Shown here: piece after piece, positions 35,505 through 44,970 of the stretch
Layout: each line of letters begins with the position of its first letter
How positions within the stretch are numbered: the stretch's first letter is position 1
NCBI GenBank assembly: GCA_016930595.1
Contig: JAFGGJ010000022.1
Coordinates: forward strand, 17,151 to 81,150
DNA from: Planctomycetota bacterium
GTDB taxonomy: Bacteria > Planctomycetota > SZUA-567 > JAFGGJ01
Direction: 5' to 3'
Length of the DNA stretch: 64,000 bases
The notes under the pieces: generated by a model
Seen by the model: the letters and a program-made list of their open reading frames with translations, nothing else
Database searches by the model: none
What the model was told of the DNA's origin: nothing
Made by a program: the position numbers and the translations under genes

Positions 35505-38369
35505 ATGGCAGGTGCGATGTTCGGGCATAAGCGAAAGGATAGAGGCACAATGAAGGCTTCTCGTATCAGATGGTTGGTGCTTCTTGTCCTGGGGCTGACT
35601 GTTACAGCCGCGGGGGTCTATGCAGAGGACGGTCCGGTCGGTTTCGGCAGGAGAAGGAAACCGGCAGAGACCACAGAAGAGGAAAAGAAGGAAGAGACTC
35701 AGCCTGAAAAGGTCGAGCCTGCTCCTGCCCCGGCGCCGGAGGCGACTCCTGTTGCCGAGCCCAAGGTCGAACCCACTCCTAAGCCGAGAAGGCGGCCGCG
35801 GAGAAGGACCGAAGAGTCCAGGGTTGAATACCAGCGCCTGGATGAAGTAGCCAAGGAACTGGATCTGCAGGAACAGGCCCGCTTTGCAGAAGCGGACGCG
35901 GTCTACAAGGCCGGTCTTGCCGCCTATGGCAATATTGAATACGAAAAAGCCCAGAAATTGTTCCAGCAGGCACTTGATATCTATCCCGCCCACAAGGGCG
36001 CGCAGGAAATGCTCGAAAAAGTACGCGGCATGCTGGGCTATCGCCGCGATGACTGGGTGGGCGTGTTGAAGCGCATGAGCGATGAACGGCGCGCCAAAGT
36101 CCAGGAATCCCTCCTCGAAATGCGTAACGCCATGGAGAAAGCCGAAGGCTTCGAAAGCCAGGCGCGCGGCTTCCAGGAAGGCGACGAGGACCGTAACCAG
36201 GACGAACTCCTGACTCGCAGGATCCAGAACCTGGATAAGTCCATCGAACTCTATGACAGAGTTCTCGAAATCATCCGCTGGATGCCTTACAAGCTCGACG
36301 TCCATGCCGAAAGAGAAGTTGCCAGCGGCCGCAGAAACCAGGCCGTCACTGATAAGAAACAGGCGGAAGAGGACCTGAAGGCGTACCAGCGTACCCGTGC
36401 CCTTAAAGAAGCTGCCGTCAGCCACGAACGTGAACGTCAGTACCTCTCAGAGCGCGTCGATACCATGCTTGGCAGGGCCCGCCTCTTCTACGGCAGGGAA
36501 GAATACGAGCAGTGCGAACAGCTCTGTAACAGGATTATAAAGATCGACCCGCTGAACAGCGATGCGGCCAGCCTTATCGAGAAGAGCCGCAAGAAGCGCC
36601 ACGAAAAGGTCGAGGCCCACAATTACAACGAGATCATGCTTGAGCGCAGGGGCTCGATGCTCAACGTGGACGAGGCTTCGATCGCCTATTCAAAGAGAAT
36701 CATCTATCCCGAAGACTGGGAAAGAATCGTCGCACGTGCCGAGCAGGGTCAGGGCGGCATCGACGAGCAGGGCCAGGAAGCCTGGGCGCAGGACATAAAG
36801 CGCAAACTCGACAAGCGCGTGTCCTTCGAATTCGTCCAGACTCCATTGTCCGAAGCGGTTCAGTTCCTCCAGAACCTTACCAAGGTCAACATGATTCTCG
36901 ACCCGCTCGCCCTCGACGAAGTCGGCGATTCCCCCATCACCCTGCGCGTCGCGCAGATGAAGCTGGAACTGGCTCTCGACTGGATTCTCAGGCTTGCCGG
37001 TCTCAACTACATGCTCAAGGATAATGCAATCTTCATCTCCAAGCCGGAAAACCTGACCACTGATGTTTCCATGAAGATCTATGACGTCCGCGACCTCACC
37101 ATGAAGGTCCAGTACTTCTCCGGTCCCGATTTCGCCCTCGACCTCGGTACGACGGCCTTCGGAGGCGGCGGGCTGGGCGGCATCGGCGTCGTTACCCCGG
37201 AAGACGAAGACCTCGTGACGGCCGAATCGCTTTCCGATATGATAATGAACCGCATCAATCCCGAATCGTGGAGCCCCGACCTGGGTACCTCCATCGAGCT
37301 CTCGGGGGGCAAACTGATTGTTATGCAGAGGCCCGAGATTCACAGGATGATCGACAAGCTCCTTTCCAGCCTCAGGTCCACCCAGAAGTTGCTCGTGACC
37401 GTCGAAGGCCGTGTGCTCAACATCCGTGAGGGCTTCTTCGAGGAAGTCGGCTTCGACTGGTCCGGCCTGAACGACGTCGGGTCTGCGCCCGGCAACACCA
37501 ACGTGATCGGCCGTAGCTGGACTTCCGAAAGCTTCAACCCCGACGCCGCCGTCAACCCGCCGGGACTCAATTCGGTCTCCAGCGGTTTCATGCGCAGGCC
37601 CACGGGCTTTCTCGGCAACGGCCAGATGCACATAACCGGCGCCGTGTCTAACTACAGGCCACTGGCCAGCCCTGAAGAAGGCACCCTCGGTTCCGAGGCC
37701 TTCAACTCGAGTTACTGGCCGGACAGGCTCGTCGAAGGCCTGAACGCCCAGTACGTTTACCTCTCGAACCTCGAAGCCATGACCTTCATGCACATGCTGC
37801 GGGTCCGGCAGGCGGGCACGGTCCTCACCGCCCCCAGGCTGACCGTATACAATACTCAGCGCGCTCACATGTTCGTCGCTGAACAGCAGGCCTACGTGGC
37901 CGACTACGACGTCTCCGGCGGTACTTATGACCCCATCGTGCGCCAGTTCCTGCAGGGCGTGGTTTTCGAAGTGAAGCCCATCGTCAGCGCCGACAGGCGT
38001 TACATCACGCTCGAAATGAAACCCACCCTTGCCACGCTCCTCCAGCTCGACGTCATCAACCTGCAGGGCGCCGTCCTCCTGGGCGATCCCCCGGTTCCCG
38101 TCGGCGTCAACCTGCCGGTCGACTTCCCCATCCTCGAACTCCGCAAGGTCAGAACTACCGTTACCCTGCCCGACGGCGGCCTGGTCCTCCTCGGCGGCCT
38201 CATGCAGAACATCAAGTACATCTCCGAGAACGGCGTCCCGTTCCTCTCCAACATTCCTATCGTGGGACGCTTGTTCCGGTGGACTATAGAGGATAACGAG
38301 AAGAGAAACCTGTCGATTATGGTCAGGGCTAAGCTCCTCATGTTCGAGGATGAGGAACGCAAGCTCTAG
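35505..38369 (+). CDS. TPR-containing secretin, copy 1
   Basis: 954 residues from ATG 35505 with AGGAGG 8 bases upstream. The signal peptide ends near TAAGVYAED, followed by a Pro/Glu/Lys-rich linker and TPR-like helices (about residues 125-180) and long helices. There is an STN/secretin-N-like domain near residue 438 (VSFEFVQTPLSEAVQFLQ) and the secretin C-terminal domain from about 770 to the end (VLTAPRLTVYNTQ, VTLPDGGLVLLGGLM, then VPFLSNIPIVGRLF). The secretin core forms a multimeric outer-membrane pore. The order fits Amuc_1098-type secretins. A paralog follows after 61 bases. Confidence 0.88.
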   Translation: MAGAMFGHKRKDRGTMKASRIRWLVLLVLGLTVTAAGVYAEDGPVGFGRRRKPAETTEEEKKEETQPEKVEPAPAPAPEATPVAEPKVEPTPKPRRRPRRRTEESRVEYQRLDEVAKELDLQEQARFAEADAVYKAGLAAYGNIEYEKAQKLFQQALDIYPAHKGAQEMLEKVRGMLGYRRDDWVGVLKRMSDERRAKVQESLLEMRNAMEKAEGFESQARGFQEGDEDRNQDELLTRRIQNLDKSIELYDRVLEIIRWMPYKLDVHAEREVASGRRNQAVTDKKQAEEDLKAYQRTRALKEAAVSHERERQYLSERVDTMLGRARLFYGREEYEQCEQLCNRIIKIDPLNSDAASLIEKSRKKRHEKVEAHNYNEIMLERRGSMLNVDEASIAYSKRIIYPEDWERIVARAEQGQGGIDEQGQEAWAQDIKRKLDKRVSFEFVQTPLSEAVQFLQNLTKVNMILDPLALDEVGDSPITLRVAQMKLELALDWILRLAGLNYMLKDNAIFISKPENLTTDVSMKIYDVRDLTMKVQYFSGPDFALDLGTTAFGGGGLGGIGVVTPEDEDLVTAESLSDMIMNRINPESWSPDLGTSIELSGGKLIVMQRPEIHRMIDKLLSSLRSTQKLLVTVEGRVLNIREGFFEEVGFDWSGLNDVGSAPGNTNVIGRSWTSESFNPDAAVNPPGLNSVSSGFMRRPTGFLGNGQMHITGAVSNYRPLASPEEGTLGSEAFNSSYWPDRLVEGLNAQYVYLSNLEAMTFMHMLRVRQAGTVLTAPRLTVYNTQRAHMFVAEQQAYVADYDVSGGTYDPIVRQFLQGVVFEVKPIVSADRRYITLEMKPTLATLLQLDVINLQGAVLLGDPPVPVGVNLPVDFPILELRKVRTTVTLPDGGLVLLGGLMQNIKYISENGVPFLSNIPIVGRLFRWTIEDNEKRNLSIMVRAKLLMFEDEERKL

Positions 38370-38430
38370 GTCGTCAGGGGAAAGGTGACTGCATATGCTT
38401 CCGGTTAGTCGGCATAGAGGGGATCATACG

Positions 38431-41049
38431 ATGTCCAAAGTCAAGAAGTTGACGACGGCGGTGCTGGTAGTGCTCCTGGGAGCGGGCGGTGTCGCCGCTC
38501 AGGACACGTCCACCCGAGGGCTCGCCAGGGAACGCCTGAAGGATGCCAAGCAGGATATCGAGCGCAGCTCTGAAGAGGCCAAGGCCCTCAGCCGGCACCA
38601 CACGGAAGTCGGCCGCAAGTTCTATGAAGCCTACAAGTACGACCTCGCACGCGTCGCTCTCAAGAAGGCTGTTGAGCTTGACCCCGACAACGAGGAAGCC
38701 CAGAAGCTCCTCAACAGCACCATGGAACTCCTCGGTGAACGGGCCGCACGCATCCGCGGCGTCCTCGAGCGCCTTGAACGGGAAGTCACTGTCAGGGAGC
38801 AGGAGAGCCTCCTGGAGCTCAGGAACCACATCCAGATCGCCAGGGACTACTATGGCAAGGCCCTTAACCCCGCCGCTGAAGACGTCGCCGACAAGACCAA
38901 GGACAAGATCCTTTCCATGGCCCTCCACGACCTTGACGTCGCATGGGACCATATCGACCGTGCCAGGGATATCCTGAGATGGCTCCCCCACGACATCGAT
39001 GTGAGCTCTTATGAAAACGAGGCCAAGAGCGTTGCCGAGTCCATAAAAGACGCCAGGGATGAGAAGAAGGCGGCCCTCAGTTCCTACTCCCAGAGCGTTG
39101 CCATCGCGGAAGCCGAGGATCGCAAGCAGCTCGAGCGTGAGTTCGAAAAACAGCGTATCAACAAGCTCATGGACCAGGCGCAGATGTTCGAGTCCAAGCG
39201 CCAGTTCGAAATGGCCCTCAGGACCGCCCGCGAAGTCAGGAAGATCGACCCCACCAACGCCGACGCAAACGCCATGGTCCAGAGCATGCGCGTTAAGATG
39301 CAGCGCCAGCGCGATGACAAGATCCAGGCCCTGGACAAGGAGGAAAAGACCAACCTCGGCGAATTCCTCACTTCCTCCACCATCCCCTACAGCAAATACC
39401 TTGTTTACCCCGACGACTGGGAAGAAATCAGGAAACGTGAATCGGTTGAAATGCGTGAAGCCGACGAGCCCACATGGATGAAGACCATTCGCCGTGAGCT
39501 CGACAAAAACGTGTCCTTCGAGTTCGTCGAGACGCCTCTTACCGAAGCCGTCCAGTTCCTTCAGGCCCTTACCAAGGTCAACATCATTTTTGACCCCAAG
39601 GCGCTTGAGGAAATCGGCGGCGACATGGAGATTACCCTCCGCGTCTCCGAAATGCCCCTCCACCTGGCTCTCAAGTGGATCCTGCGCCTGGCAAGCCTCG
39701 ACTACACCATCAAGAACGAAGCCGTCTTCATCTCCACGCCCAGGAACCTCGCCGGTGAAGTCGAACTCAGGGTCTATGACGTCCGCGACCTCACTACCAG
39801 CATCACGGACTTCTCCGCTCCCGAACTGATTATGGGCGGCGGCGACGCCAGCGGCATGGGCGGCATGGGCGGCGGCATGGGCGGCGGCCTCATATCCCTT
39901 GATGGCGGCGGCAGCAGTGTTGTTGAGACTGCCACGCTGGCCGACCTCATAACGAGACACATCCAGCCTCAGAGCTGGGGCGATGAAATGGGCACTTCCA
40001 TCGAAGACAGGGGCGGCAAGCTGGTTGTCATGCAGCGCCCCGAGATCCACGGCCTTATCGCTCAGCTCCTCCGTTCCTTCCGTGAAAGCCAGACGTTGCA
40101 GGTCCTCGTGGATGCCAGGTTCATTGAAGTCCGCAACTCCTTCCTTGAAGACATCGGCGTCGCGTGGACCGATATCCCCGCCGGTGATCCGTCATACCCC
40201 GCCAACGGCGGCGGTGGACCGCAGGAATTCACCGGCCTCTCCGGCGAACACCCCATCTTCCTCGACAGCAACTATACCGGCCAGCCTTACTCCACCCTCG
40301 GTATGTACGACCTTGAATGGAATGCTTCCGCCGGTATCATGCAGGAAATCGGCGCCAAGACCACGTTCAAAAGTGACAGGATGGAACCTTATGGGACCAG
40401 GCTGGGGACCGTTACCCCCTGGGGCCAGGTTTTCGGCGGCGGCGCACACTTCGCCTTCCGTTATGCCGAGCAGAACGGCTTCCAGGCCCAGGCCATCCTC
40501 AACGCTCTCAAGCGGGAGGAAAAGGGCGATCTCCTCATGTCCCCCAGGGTCACCATGTACAACAACCAGCGGGCCTACGTCCTCTTTGCAAGGCAGCGCG
40601 GCTACGTTGCCGACTACGATATCTCAGGCGGCGTCTATGACCCGGTTATCCGTACGATCCTTACCGGTACCATCCTCGACGTGAAACCCACCGTCAGCCA
40701 TGACCGGCGCTACATCACTCTCGAAATGCGCCCCGGTACCGCGGACAGGCTCGACCTCTCCAGGACGGCCATCATCGGCGGTTACGTCAACCTGCCCATC
40801 CAGCTGCCCAGACTGCAGTTGCGGAGCGTCCGTACCACGATGACTCTTCCTGACGGCGGCACCATGCTCCTCTCCGGGCTCATGACCGAAACGAAGCACC
40901 ACTCTCACAGCGGTATTCCCGTACTCTCGGATCTCCCCATTATCGGCCGGCTCTTCGGCAGTGACCTGAAGCAGGATGAGCGCATGAACCTGCTGATCAT
41001 GGTCAGCGTCCGCCTGATCCTCTTCACGGAAGAGGAACGTAAGCTCTAG
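38431..41049 (+). CDS. TPR-containing secretin, copy 2
   Basis: 872 residues from ATG 38431 (GAGGGG 8 bases upstream; the in-frame ATG at 38395 is less likely). The signal peptide ends near GGVAAQD. The domain order repeats copy 1: TPR-like helices with REFYEAYKYDLARVALKKAVE-type sequence, an STN-like domain near residue 360 (VSFEFVETPLTEAVQFLQ), a Gly/Met-rich loop near 468-495, and the secretin core (LMSPRVTMYNNQ near 700, TMTLPDGGTMLLSGLM, LPIIGRLFGSDL). Many segments are near identical to copy 1, so this is a tandem duplication that has diverged. A terminator follows directly. Confidence 0.88.
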   Translation: MSKVKKLTTAVLVVLLGAGGVAAQDTSTRGLARERLKDAKQDIERSSEEAKALSRHHTEVGRKFYEAYKYDLARVALKKAVELDPDNEEAQKLLNSTMELLGERAARIRGVLERLEREVTVREQESLLELRNHIQIARDYYGKALNPAAEDVADKTKDKILSMALHDLDVAWDHIDRARDILRWLPHDIDVSSYENEAKSVAESIKDARDEKKAALSSYSQSVAIAEAEDRKQLEREFEKQRINKLMDQAQMFESKRQFEMALRTAREVRKIDPTNADANAMVQSMRVKMQRQRDDKIQALDKEEKTNLGEFLTSSTIPYSKYLVYPDDWEEIRKRESVEMREADEPTWMKTIRRELDKNVSFEFVETPLTEAVQFLQALTKVNIIFDPKALEEIGGDMEITLRVSEMPLHLALKWILRLASLDYTIKNEAVFISTPRNLAGEVELRVYDVRDLTTSITDFSAPELIMGGGDASGMGGMGGGMGGGLISLDGGGSSVVETATLADLITRHIQPQSWGDEMGTSIEDRGGKLVVMQRPEIHGLIAQLLRSFRESQTLQVLVDARFIEVRNSFLEDIGVAWTDIPAGDPSYPANGGGGPQEFTGLSGEHPIFLDSNYTGQPYSTLGMYDLEWNASAGIMQEIGAKTTFKSDRMEPYGTRLGTVTPWGQVFGGGAHFAFRYAEQNGFQAQAILNALKREEKGDLLMSPRVTMYNNQRAYVLFARQRGYVADYDISGGVYDPVIRTILTGTILDVKPTVSHDRRYITLEMRPGTADRLDLSRTAIIGGYVNLPIQLPRLQLRSVRTTMTLPDGGTMLLSGLMTETKHHSHSGIPVLSDLPIIGRLFGSDLKQDERMNLLIMVSVRLILFTEEERKL

Positions 41050-41064
41050 TTTTTTCGGCTCTTG

Positions 41065-41100
41065 AAAAAAGGGGCGGCCATGAACGGCCGCCCCTTTTTT
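41065..41100 (+). terminator. Strong rho-independent terminator after secretin 2
   Basis: Nine-base GC stem GGGGCGGCC/GGCCGCCCC (41071-41079 and 41086-41094) with a 6-base loop. It is flanked by AAAAAA and TTTTTT that extend the pairing to 15 base pairs, so it can act on both strands. Confidence 0.93.
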
Positions 41101-41150
41101 GCGTTAACAATTCTAAAGATACTCGAAACTCGCACGAGGCCTGCTTTGAG

Positions 41151-41178
41151 TTGACAAGGAGCCCTTATGCCTTATCCT
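41151..41178 (+). promoter_or_regulatory. Promoter for the TPR/ExbBD operon
   Basis: TTGACA (41151-41156), 16-base spacer, TATCCT (41173-41178; 4 of 6). It gives a short leader of about 30 bases to ATG 41217, immediately after the terminator of the upstream operon. Confidence 0.55.
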
Positions 41179-41216
41179 ATAAGGTACTTAACTGGCTCCG
41201 GAAACGAGGTCTCATT

Positions 41217-44200
41217 ATGAAGAAGATGCTTCTTCTTTTTGCGTTCGGTGTCATGCTTCTGGCTCCGGCCGTCTCCGCTCAGGAAAACTACAAGCTGGCG
41301 CAGGGTCTTTCCAGGATCGGGCTTAATGAACTGGCCATCTTTCTCATGGAGAACAACAAGTCCGGCCGGGGCGGGGCCGAAGCAAAGGCCGGCATGGGTG
41401 TCGCCTACGTTCAGCTTGCCGAAAACGAGAAGAATGCCGATAAGAAGCGCGATTACTATGCAAAGGCCAAGGATTATCTGACTCAGGCCACCAGGGAACT
41501 CGGTGAAAACCACCCCCTCTACGGCGAAGTCGCCGGTGCACTGGGCGAATTGGACCTGGCCAAGGCGCGCGCCAATATGAAACAGCTCAAGGCTATTACG
41601 GACGTTGAGAAAAAAGCCGAATTCATGGCCGAAGCACGCGCCATCTTTCTCGACGTCGTCAAGAAGTTCAAGACCTCCTATGACGGCGCTATGAAGGAAT
41701 ACCTGGACACCAAGAAGCGCGTCGAGGAAGAAGATAAGGTCACGGTCAAGCGCGAGAGGCTCGAGGAGAAACTCAAGACCGCCCTGGAAAAGGCCGTTAC
41801 CGCGGGGCAGAGATATTTCAAGGCCTGTTTCGAAGCCGTCGATTCCTATGAAGACAACAGCGCCGACAAGCGCTCTTTCGTCTCCAAGGTCACCGAAGAA
41901 GCCGACGCCTTTATCAAGGTGTTTGACGAGTATCTTCTCATCACCAGTTGGGGCCATTTCGCCAAGGGCTTCATGCAGATGAAAGGCGAGGATTTCGAGA
42001 ACGCCACCGGCTCCTTCGACCTCGTCATCGATATTGATATGGCCGAAATCCCCAAGATTTACCATGAGTTCATCAACGGTATCAGGGAACCGGCCTTCTA
42101 CTACAAGGCCGATTGCCAGCTCAAGGCCCGCAGGTACAGGGATGCCGAAGGAACCTGCTCCGGCTACATGATGGAATACCGCGGCAGGCTCAACGAAAAC
42201 TGGGGCCAGGCCGTCATCAACGTCCTCGCTGAAGCACAGTGGGCTCAGAAGAACTACAAGCAGGCCGTCCAGACGCTCAAGAAGGGTATCGACCTCCACG
42301 GAACCTGGGAATACAACTACAGGGAACTCTTGGCGAAATGGTATAAGTGGTGCGAAGAAAACAAGCCGGACCTCGTCAGGTTCTTCGATGACGCCGCCAC
42401 CATGTACGCCGCCGCACAGGGCGAATACCAGGCCGGCAAGTACAGGGACGCCGTCAGGGGCTACCGCAGGGCCGTCATGGCTTGCAGAAGGCCCGAAACC
42501 GACAGGCTCATGAAACTCAAGGTCGAACCCCAGGCCTGGTACGAAATGGGCCTCTCTTACTACAAGATGGATCGCCTCCCGGAAGCCGCTCTCTCTTGGT
42601 CCGAAGTCGTCCTCGGCTTCGCCGACAAGTTCCTCACCGAAAAGGACAAGCGCAACGAGGAAGTCTACGGGAAAACCAAGGAGACCGTCGAAAAGGCCAA
42701 AAAGAACATGCTCGCGGCATCCAACAAGATCTATAAACTCGAGAAAAACCGCGCCGCACGCGATATCGTCGGCTGGGCCCAGACCATCCTCATGAAAGTC
42801 GACCCCGACGCCAAGGACAAGTTCCAGATCGATATGGCCGAATCCAAGCTCGAGGAAATCAAGATTACCAAAAATCCCCAGAAACGCAGGGATATTATCG
42901 AAGAAGCCTTCCAGATGTTCACCGACGTCAAACACACCACCAAGTACTATGACCGCTCCCGCTGGAAACGTGGCTACTGCCGCTACAAGCAGATCGATGA
43001 ATATACCCGCGAGTGGGAAAGAGTCATCCAGAAGCCGATCCCGTCGGAAGTCCTCGACACCATGCGCAAATTAGCTGACGAAATGGACAGGTGCTTTGAC
43101 GAGTTCGAGCAGTATGTGAAGGCCAACCCAACCTTCGATCCGGCCATCAACAAATCAAGGGAGACTTACAGGATCACTACCCCCATACTCCGCGTCATCG
43201 CACACTACTCGGTGCAGGATTATGACGGCACGATCCGCATAGCCGTTCAGAACGCCGACAGGATAACCCTCGAAGACGCCAACTACCCCACCTATTACTG
43301 GTTCTACTTCAAGGCGCTTATCGAAAAAGCCAAGCTCCAGGCCGAACAGAAAATGCTCAAGGAGGCCGCCGCCCAGTTGAACGCCGCCGGCTCCCTTGTC
43401 GATGTCATGAACAAGCACAAGGACAAGGCCCTCTATTACACCGCCATGTGCGGCCAGGTCGGCTCCTCCTACAGGATCCTCGCAAAAATGGCGGCGGATG
43501 ACGCCGCCGCCAACGAATACAAGGCTCAGAGCGCCATCTGGATCCGCAAGACCATGCCGGCCAATCCCACCCCGCAGTTCCTCGTCGTCCTCGGGACCAA
43601 CTTCTTCAAGCTCGGCATGTATGAAGACGCCCTCGAACTCTTTGACAAGCTCCTCAACGACCCTCAGAACGGCCTCGACCCCGACCGCAACAACATCACT
43701 ACCGATATCCCGGAGAACATTTTCGCCGACCTCCGCAAGAGATCCTTCGATGATGAAAAAGCCACGCGCGAATTGCGCAAGGCCATCGACCAGTTGAAAG
43801 AAGTCACCATCGTTCCGGAGACCGTTGACTACGCCAGGGCCACCGTCCTGCTGGACGCCATTGACAAGCTCATGCCCGATCACCCCGACAAGGAAGTCTT
43901 TAAGACCATCCGCAGTGAAATCGAAAACCGGAAGATAATTCTCTCCGCACGTACGAAGACCATCGAATGCTACGTCGAGCTGGCCAAGGCCGCTGCCGCC
44001 GCCAATAACAAGGAAGAAGCCTCCGGCATGTACGAAAAGGCCGAAAAAGACTCCCTCGCACTCCTCGAATTCTGGCCCAATGACCGCGACATCATGTACA
44101 CCCTCGGCGAAATCAGGTTTGCACTGGGCAAGTTCACCGAAGCTTCTCATAACTTCCATATCTCCCAGAAGTTCTTCAAGGAAGGCAGCCCCGAGTGGAT

Positions 44201-44918
44201 ACGCGCCAACAAGCGCATTGTCGAATGCGCCAGTGAAGCCGCCCTCAAGAAGGGCGACAAGCCCGAAGATGTTCAGGTCGCCACCGGCTACCTCCTCACT
44301 ATCATCCAGGGCGTTCCCAAGAGCGACCTCGAAGCCGTCTGGCCCGACTTCGCCAAGGTTCTTCAGTCCTTCGTCGACCGGGGCGGCGTTATCCCGGAAG
44401 TCGAGCTGCCGGCCGGTGTCGACCTCGTCCCATGGTCCAAGAACGACGCCGAACTCCGTGCCGCCATCCAGACCACCACTATCTACCTCACCCAGCGCAA
44501 CGTCCCCCCCGACGAGGCCAGGAAAATCCTGACGGACAAGGTCCACGACATGCTGCGCGCCCGCATCGTGGGCAAAACCAGCGCCATCAAGGCTAACATC
44601 AACAAGAAAATCATCACGACCAAGGAGGAAGCCGACCTCTGGTACCGCAAGGAGCTCCTTACCTTCCTGACCGCTCCCTGCGTCGAAAAAGATGTGCTCA
44701 AAAAACAGGTCGCCGAAACAGGCGCCCTTACCGCGGAACAGATGCAGTCCGGCATCCCGGTTGAACTCTGGCCCCCGGACGAACGCAAAATGATCGAGGA
44801 TTTCGGCTACGTTGACAAGGACGGCAAGATCACCGTCCCTGACGTTGACGCGGAATACAAGGAGATTGCCGGCGCTCTCAGCAAGTTCGGCACCAGCACC
44901 GGGGAAGACAATGAGTAG
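41217..44918 (+). CDS. Very large secreted TPR-repeat protein
   Basis: 1233 residues from ATG 41217 (GAGGT 6 bases upstream; the longer ORF from 41151 would start inside the promoter). A signal peptide, cleaved near APAVSAQEN, sends it across the inner membrane. The rest is nearly all alpha-helix rich in Ala, Lys, Glu and Tyr with TPR-type pairs throughout (for example QAVQTLKKGIDLHG, AWYEMGLSYYKMDRLPEA, MYEDALELFDKLL). No enzyme motif was seen. It probably forms a long periplasmic solenoid for the ExbB/D or secretin components encoded on either side. Confidence 0.85.
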   Translation: MKKMLLLFAFGVMLLAPAVSAQENYKLAQGLSRIGLNELAIFLMENNKSGRGGAEAKAGMGVAYVQLAENEKNADKKRDYYAKAKDYLTQATRELGENHPLYGEVAGALGELDLAKARANMKQLKAITDVEKKAEFMAEARAIFLDVVKKFKTSYDGAMKEYLDTKKRVEEEDKVTVKRERLEEKLKTALEKAVTAGQRYFKACFEAVDSYEDNSADKRSFVSKVTEEADAFIKVFDEYLLITSWGHFAKGFMQMKGEDFENATGSFDLVIDIDMAEIPKIYHEFINGIREPAFYYKADCQLKARRYRDAEGTCSGYMMEYRGRLNENWGQAVINVLAEAQWAQKNYKQAVQTLKKGIDLHGTWEYNYRELLAKWYKWCEENKPDLVRFFDDAATMYAAAQGEYQAGKYRDAVRGYRRAVMACRRPETDRLMKLKVEPQAWYEMGLSYYKMDRLPEAALSWSEVVLGFADKFLTEKDKRNEEVYGKTKETVEKAKKNMLAASNKIYKLEKNRAARDIVGWAQTILMKVDPDAKDKFQIDMAESKLEEIKITKNPQKRRDIIEEAFQMFTDVKHTTKYYDRSRWKRGYCRYKQIDEYTREWERVIQKPIPSEVLDTMRKLADEMDRCFDEFEQYVKANPTFDPAINKSRETYRITTPILRVIAHYSVQDYDGTIRIAVQNADRITLEDANYPTYYWFYFKALIEKAKLQAEQKMLKEAAAQLNAAGSLVDVMNKHKDKALYYTAMCGQVGSSYRILAKMAADDAAANEYKAQSAIWIRKTMPANPTPQFLVVLGTNFFKLGMYEDALELFDKLLNDPQNGLDPDRNNITTDIPENIFADLRKRSFDDEKATRELRKAIDQLKEVTIVPETVDYARATVLLDAIDKLMPDHPDKEVFKTIRSEIENRKIILSARTKTIECYVELAKAAAAANNKEEASGMYEKAEKDSLALLEFWPNDRDIMYTLGEIRFALGKFTEASHNFHISQKFFKEGSPEWIRANKRIVECASEAALKKGDKPEDVQVATGYLLTIIQGVPKSDLEAVWPDFAKVLQSFVDRGGVIPEVELPAGVDLVPWSKNDAELRAAIQTTTIYLTQRNVPPDEARKILTDKVHDMLRARIVGKTSAIKANINKKIITTKEEADLWYRKELLTFLTAPCVEKDVLKKQVAETGALTAEQMQSGIPVELWPPDERKMIEDFGYVDKDGKITVPDVDAEYKEIAGALSKFGTSTGEDNE

Positions 44919-44970
44919 ATACTTGCGATACCTGCATTGCCCCGCTACAATGTGGGAAAGGATTGATGTG

